From Druceiella hillmani (taxonomy: Eukaryota; Arthropoda; Insecta; Lepidoptera; Hepialidae): a stretch of DNA of 64,000 nt. Positions 59,537-64,000 of the stretch are shown here, piece after piece (the stretch's first letter is position 1; the number at the start of each line of letters is the position of its first letter). Made by a program: the position numbers and the translations under genes. The stretch covers positions 6,748,501-6,812,500 of the forward strand of contig JAYKKI010000003.1 in NCBI GenBank assembly GCA_039881145.1, in the 5' to 3' direction. The notes below the pieces were generated by a model. It made no database searches. It had not been told where the DNA came from and saw nothing but the letters and a program-made list of their open reading frames with translations.

Positions 59537-59664
59537 AGCTACTTTACGGTCTTTACCACGACCTAGGTTTCGTTGTATTATAACATCGTCATGTGGGATA
59601 TTAGCAAAGATTAACTCTTAGGAACTTCCAATAGCATTTATATACTACATACAACAATAGCGGA
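59537..59664 (-). repeat. Penelope-like element terminal repeat (3' pLTR)
   Basis: About 128 bp, directly repeated at 61912-62043. Shared words include tttaccacgacctaggtt, tctcttaggaactt/actcttaggaactt, agcatttatata and aacaatagcggaag. Penelope-like elements typically occur as partial tandem copies that leave such direct repeats. It carries a hammerhead-like motif (59556-59597). Confidence 0.85.
59556..59597 (-). ncRNA. Degenerate hammerhead-ribozyme-like motif, 3' pLTR
   Basis: Minus-strand RNA reads CCCAC, then AUGACGA, U, GUU-7 nt-AAC, then GAAACCUAGGUC followed by GUGG. Stem I pairs CCAC with GUGG. Stem II is GUU/AAC. Stem III is the very short ACC-UA-GGU typical of Penelope hammerheads, and cleavage would follow GUC. 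Departures are A for the first C of CUGANGA and one extra U before stem II, so activity is doubtful. Confidence 0.5.
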
Positions 59665-59744
59665 AGACGGGTTCATTTTCTTTTTATATTCGCGTTTTTG
59701 TTTTGCGTTCATTTTCTTTTAATATTTATCAATTTTTTCTTTAT

Positions 59745-61860
59745 TTAATAATAAGGGTTTTACCCATTAAATTATTAGGTCATTTAAAGTACTGTAGGCA
59801 CATGTGGTATTGTTTATATTTTTATTATTAGTTAAGAGTTTTTTAGTTTAATTGATACATTACCTATGTATGGGATGGACTTATAGTAAATTTTATTATT
59901 ATTTGGTACGACCGAGTATATTTCTTGGAGTAGTATTTTTCGTAATTTATTCTGATACTATTTTGTGACAATTGATGGGTTATTATTATTATTTACTGCG
60001 ATTTGTTATATAGTTTTTATTTCTTAACCTGAATTAAGTTTTTCTAGTGGGATGGTTAATACTCTGCGAATCACCGAATGGAAGGTTGCTATCTTATGGG
60101 TCCAAGGGTGTTGTGAATGACCATTAATAAGGGACGCAGCAAATGTGTCTTTTCTAAATATACTAAATTTATGTTTACTGTTTTTGCGTCCTAATGTGAT
60201 ATTTAAAAAGTTTAGTTTATTATTGGATTCTACTTCTGAAGTGAATTTTATCATTGTGTAGGGAGTTGGCAAAATTAACAAAGTAGTCTAAGCGTTGCTG
60301 TGTACCTTTCCAGCAGATAAGGATGTCGTCTACGTATCTATAATACTCTACTACATTGGTTGCTAATTTACTGTTTGAGAGGTTGGTTTCTAGATTGTTC
60401 ATGAATAACTCGACAGAGGACTGAGGGGGTGCCCATTGCAAGGCCATTGACTTGTTGAAAAAATGTATTATCGAATAAGAAATAATTTTGGTCCGTGCAT
60501 AATTTAAACAGGTCTATAATTTCCGATACTTCAATGGGGTTTAACTATTTCTTTTGTAAGACATCTAAAATAATATTTAGGCAATCTTTTGGTGGTATAT
60601 TAGAAAATAAGTTTACTATGTCGAGGGATACTAATTTACGATTGGGTGTTAGGTGTATATTTTGGATTAGGTGTAGATTTTATTACAGAGATCAAGGGAG
60701 TTTTAATTGTATATTATTATTTAATTGTTTTAGTTGTATATTTAAAGTCCTTATTAAGGTGAATGACTAATTTTTTGAGCGTTCGTTTATGTATGATACT
60801 ACGGGTCATATGGGTGTATTTTGTATGTAAATTTTAGGTTGTCCGTAGAGTATCGGTTGTCTAGGGTTCATTTCTGTAACTTTACGTTTAGCGAATTCGT
60901 TAGGAAATATGATATTATAAGTTTTGATTATTTATTTTACGTTGTCTGTAAATGGCATAGCGGGGTTCTTTTGTAGATTTATGAAGTCTTCTGGTTTAAG
61001 GAAATCGTGCACTTTATTTTTATATTTAATTTGGTCTAGGATAACTATAGTGTTACCTTTATCTGCTTTAGCTAGGATGAGTGCATCCTTATTAATTTTA
61101 TTTTGTAAATTACGTTGTATCAAAATTTCTTTATTAATGTATGTTTTGGCTTTAGAATATTCTTTACATGTTATATCAGCAGCTTTGTGTTTAGTAAGTG
61201 CGTCCTGGTTACTGAATAGAATCGTGGTATTCTATGTTTTTACTGGTGATTCTATGTTTTTTCGTGAAGGTGATTCTGTGTTTTTTCGTGAAGGTGTGGT
61301 AGGAATATTATATTTAAATCCTTTGTTTAAAAGTTCTATTTATTTTTTATTAAATGTTTATTTTGAAAGGTTTATCGTTCTAGGATAAAAGGTTTGTTTG
61401 GGTATAATTTTTGGTTTCTGGGTTTTGGCTTTTAGTTTTTAATTTTGTTTAATTGTTTATGTGTTATGTTATGTTATGTTTTTTTAGTCTAATATATGGA
61501 ATTGTGTAAGGTGAAGGAGTTATGTTAAAGAAGAGTGTATTACCTTTAGGCCGAGGTTGTATGTTGTCTCGCTTGATGATTGCTTCTCGAACTTCTTCCT
61601 TCAGCCAGGTGATGATGGCGTTTACTGTTTCTGTATGGCTGCACGAGCTGTTCCACAAGTCTTGACGTTCACGTGACTTGGTGTAAGTTTAAATTTTATG
61701 AACGTTTTGTTAAACCTAATACTTTGCATCGTCTCCCGAAATTTTTGTCTTCCCAATTTAATTCGGAGTCGACGGTACAATATCGCCAATGTAGTCAAAT
61801 CGACTGTTTTCAAATATTGAATATATTTGGCGTTAATTTTGTAGAAATTCATTATTAAAA
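59745..61860 (-). pseudogene. Penelope-like element, N-terminus and reverse transcriptase
   Basis: Minus strand, in order. N-terminal region (61464-61852): FNKTFIKFKLTPSHVNVKTC and ITWLKEEVREAIIKRDNIQP. Then ALILAKADKGNTIVILDQIK (the 'ADKGn..V..d' block of Penelope-like RTs). RT core: VSLDIVNLFSNIPPKDCLNI ('sfDV.sLFtnIP'), GLAMGTP followed by a frameshift ('G.AMGsPlSp'), EYYRYVDDILICWKGTQQRL with the catalytic YVDD, KLNFLNITLGR ('nkL.FLDl.i') and HSQHPWTHKIATFHSVIRR ('hS.HP...K.a....l..R'). The linker KILLQEIYSVVPNNNKIYYK with IPYIGNVS follows, then similarity ends. The GIY-YIG endonuclease present in the neighbouring copy is deleted here between about 59665 and 59745. A 24-bp in-frame duplication (61245-61292) repeats the peptide SRKN.ESP. 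Confidence 0.9.
61245..61292. repeat. 24-bp tandem duplication in the Penelope ORF
   Basis: ggtgattct(a/g)tgttttttcgtgaa occurs twice in tandem. A more degraded third unit lies just upstream (61224-61244). Confidence 0.9.
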
Positions 61861-61911
61861 ATTAAATGAATCTACGTGATATAAAATTATTTCAACTTTT
61901 AAGTAAATTAT

Positions 61912-62043
61912 TTCTACTTTTAAGTTCTTTACCACGACCTAGGTTGCTTTGTATTACATCATCTTTCGGTGAGCTATTAGCAAATATTATCTCTTAGGAA
62001 CTTTCAACAGCATTTATATATTACATAAAACAATAGCGGAAGC
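61912..62043 (-). repeat. Penelope-like element terminal repeat (5' pLTR)
   Basis: Direct repeat partner of 59537-59664, about 2.38 kb away in the same orientation, with substitutions and small indels. It separates the 5'-truncated upstream copy (GIY-YIG side) from the RT-bearing copy, the arrangement expected of tandem Penelope-like copies. It also carries a hammerhead-like core (61932-61975). Confidence 0.85.
61932..61975 (-). ncRNA. Degenerate hammerhead-ribozyme-like motif, 5' pLTR
   Basis: Minus-strand RNA reads CUCAC, CGAAAGAUGAUGU, AAUACAAA, then GCAACCUAGGUC followed by GUGG. The cleavage-side strand and stem III match the other copy, but GAAAC reads GCAAC and the CUGANGA side carries extra bases. 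It is probably inactive, but it supports a shared ancestral motif. Confidence 0.4.
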
Positions 62044-62329
62044 GGGGTTTGTGCGGGTTTTCCCACTGCTTACGTTAGTGAGTTTATTGTAGGGGAGCTG
62101 TATAGTTTTCATTGTACTTTCGAAAGTTATACAATATACAAGTATTTTGTGAGAAATAAATATTATTCTGAATAATATATTTATACAATAGCAAGGGTAA
62201 TGGTTAGAACAAGGTTATACCACTAATTATACATATCTCCCATTTTATTTATTTATTTTTTTAAATTTATTTTTATGTTTTTTTAGATGTTTAGCCGGGC
62301 TGAAACAATTTAAAGTGTACTGTATTATG

Positions 62330-62990
62330 AATATTGTTTGACTGTGTTGTGTCTAAAAGATATTAATTATGGGTGATGATATTTTGTTTAGTTGTTCATT
62401 TAATATATTAATTTTGGCGTCTCTTTTATGTCTGTTTATTTCTAATGTTTCTAGAATATTGAGTTTATTGTCTTTTGTATTTATTTGTAATATATATGGA
62501 GCATTGTCAGTATGAGTGTGATGATTATTTTCAATGAGGTGTTTCGCAAAGTGAGTTATGCCTGGTTTATTATTTCGCCAGTTGGCAATGTGTTCTTTGT
62601 ATTTGATAGTAAAATCTCTTCCTATTTGACCTATATATAAGCCATTACAGTGGTCACATTTAAGTTTATAGATACCACTCTTTTTATGTTTATGTATTTC
62701 TTATTTATTGTTGGTAAGGGTTTAACCCAAGTTATTTAAAATACTATAGGCACATGTGGTATTATTTATATTTTTATTATTAGTTAAGAGTTTTCCTAGT
62801 TTAATATAATATAAATGTGATAATAATTGATTTAATACTAAATGTGATAGATTTCCTATGTATGGGATGAATTTATTGTAATTTATTTTATTATTTGGTA
62901 TGACCGGGTATATTTCTTGGATTAGTATTTTTCGTAATTGCCGTGTTTGTCCACAAAAATATGCTCCTCCTATTTCCAAAAACCACTACA
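62330..62990 (-). pseudogene. Penelope-like element, linker and GIY-YIG endonuclease (upstream copy)
   Basis: Open at 62722-62979 with RKILIQEIYPVIPNNKINYN and FIPYIGNLSHLVLNQLLSHL, the same linker as in the RT-bearing copy. After one stop come SGIYKLKCDHCNGLYIGQIG, RDFTIKYKEHIANWRNN, HFAKHLIENNHHTHTDNAPY and LETLEINRHKRDAKINILNE. This is a clear Penelope-type GIY-YIG domain, with GIYKLKC..C, YIGQ.GR and the EH...NH positions. It lacks the RT upstream, so it is a 5'-truncated copy. The GIY-YIG core is intact within its frame apart from the stop before it. Confidence 0.88.
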
Positions 62991-63337
62991 ATCAATTTGG
63001 TGAAAAGAAACAACGTTACTAGAAGTATATTTAAAGTTTATCGGAAAACTGTAGTAATGATTGTAAATATCATAGTTTCTGAGAAATTCGCGATAATTTC
63101 ACTCTTCTGAAGAATATGCTAGTAACTAAGTTAAAGAAATAATAAGACATATACGTATAATGTAAAAAATAATATTATAGCTAGTCAGAACTGTATGTAA
63201 GATAGTTCTACATATCTTGTTGAAAATGTCCACAAAAAATATGCTTCTCCAATTTCCCAACCTACTGCATGAAAAGATATGGCGTTACTATAAGTCTATC
63301 TTAAATGTTTCTAAGTGTATTCGAAACCTCGTTAAGT
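62991..63337. other. AT-rich sequence
   Basis: The word cacaaaaa(t)atgct(c/t)ctcc occurs near 62950 and 63232, a possible small duplication. No gene was recognised. Confidence 0.4.
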
Positions 63338-63405
63338 GTAGCTTTACTCACACTTAACCGTTGTAGCTTTACTCATACTTAACCGTTGTATCTTTACTCA
63401 TACTT
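63338..63405. repeat. 25-bp tandem repeat, 2.7 units
   Basis: gtagctttactca(c/t)acttaa starts units at 63338, 63363 and 63388 (partial). The first unit also forms a 9-bp inverted repeat with its flank (gttaagtgt ... acacttaac). Confidence 0.9.
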
Positions 63406-64000
63406 TTTTTTTTACATTAAACCTTACTATTTTCCAAGATTATCTGTAAAATTAGTTGTAATTTTATGTTTCATGCTCTTGAGCGAATTTGTGCAAAGGC
63501 AAAGTTTTATATGAAATTTATTAACATAACGATACGACGACGTGTATGCCGTTACATAGAATTGATTGCTGAACAAAATTGAACTATAACCAGAGTGGTG
63601 CATTCTCTATTATGACTAGTTGTCACATGAGAAAATTAATTTCTTTATTTTTGTCTTTCTTCGTTTAATTGAACGCATTTATGGGCAATGTGTACGGTAC
63701 AATTATTTCGTACTATTATTTTGACATACATAGTATGGATAAATATATATGTTACAGTTTTGGTTACAATTTATTAATCCATAGATTTATAACAAAGTAT
63801 AGGAATTATAACATCTTTACGACATTGTCAATATGTACAATTGTATTGCCACCATAAAACAATCAAATTCGAATTTTGAATAATGAATTTAACGGTCCTG
63901 GATACAGCAATCTGATTAGCATGTAGATTTTGTCCATATATATCTAGATAATAATTTATATAAATAATAAAATAATTTATTTAAAAATAATTTATATAAA
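63406..64000. other. Anonymous AT-rich end of window
   Basis: A 62-codon frame (63669-63857) rich in Tyr and Ile has no recognisable similarity. Confidence 0.4.

Noticed and set aside
60495..61388. Long plus-strand frames of 91 and 154 codons
   Set aside because: Antisense shadows of the Penelope-like ORF, which reads convincingly on the minus strand.

Overview
This is an AT-rich eukaryotic (almost certainly insect) genomic window made mostly of old, broken transposable elements separated by long anonymous AT-rich DNA. Evidence for an animal genome: GT-AG introns inside transposase genes, Jockey- and RTE-type LINEs, a Penelope-like retroelement, piggyBac, hAT, Tc1/mariner, pogo/Tigger and a DUF7869-type element, a tRNA-headed SINE and (TA)n/(TG)n microsatellites. 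I see no prokaryotic gene organisation, rRNA or CRISPR array. The species cannot be named from the sequence.

Layout. 0-6 kb: microsatellite, piggyBac remnant (-), Tc1-like remnant (-), hAT-like remnant (+). 7.3-9.1 kb: an intron-bearing DUF7869-family gene (+), now broken. 9.6-11.4 kb: piggyBac N-terminus (+), then a tandem array of about 184 bp units. 11.8-12.9 kb: 5' part of a Jockey LINE (-). 14.0 kb, 24.6 kb and 25.4 kb: three spliced-looking exons (+) that may belong to one host gene. 14.7-17.9 kb: hAT transposase (+) with a precise intron that itself holds a LINE/SINE tail. 19.7-22.1 kb: 5' part of a second hAT-like gene whose intron holds a SINE and an RTE fragment. 22.1-23.9 kb: pogo/Tigger transposase (-). 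25.9-26.5 kb: a clean Tigger-type MITE. 27.4-32.5 kb: two Jockey copies joined tail to tail, both without 3' ends. 33.9-35.5 kb: DUF4817 mariner-like remnant and a possible hAT MITE. 44.4-48.6 kb: two hAT remnants (-). 52.5-53.2 kb: RTE remnant (+). 56.8-58.1 kb: mariner and LINE remnants (-). 59.5-63 kb: a Penelope-like element (-) with two direct terminal copies (pLTRs) that each hold a degenerate hammerhead-ribozyme-like motif.

None of the elements looks active. The genes do not form a pathway; the window reads as a TE graveyard around a possible host gene at 14-26 kb.

The most unusual signal is a window-wide set of short-loop, near-perfect inverted repeats. Arms are 11-39 nt, loops 1-14 nt, and every one has a different sequence. 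Several lie inside recognisable TE copies at places where the family is not normally palindromic. They look like snap-back (template-switch) scars, and one site at 55.6 kb appears to have folded twice.
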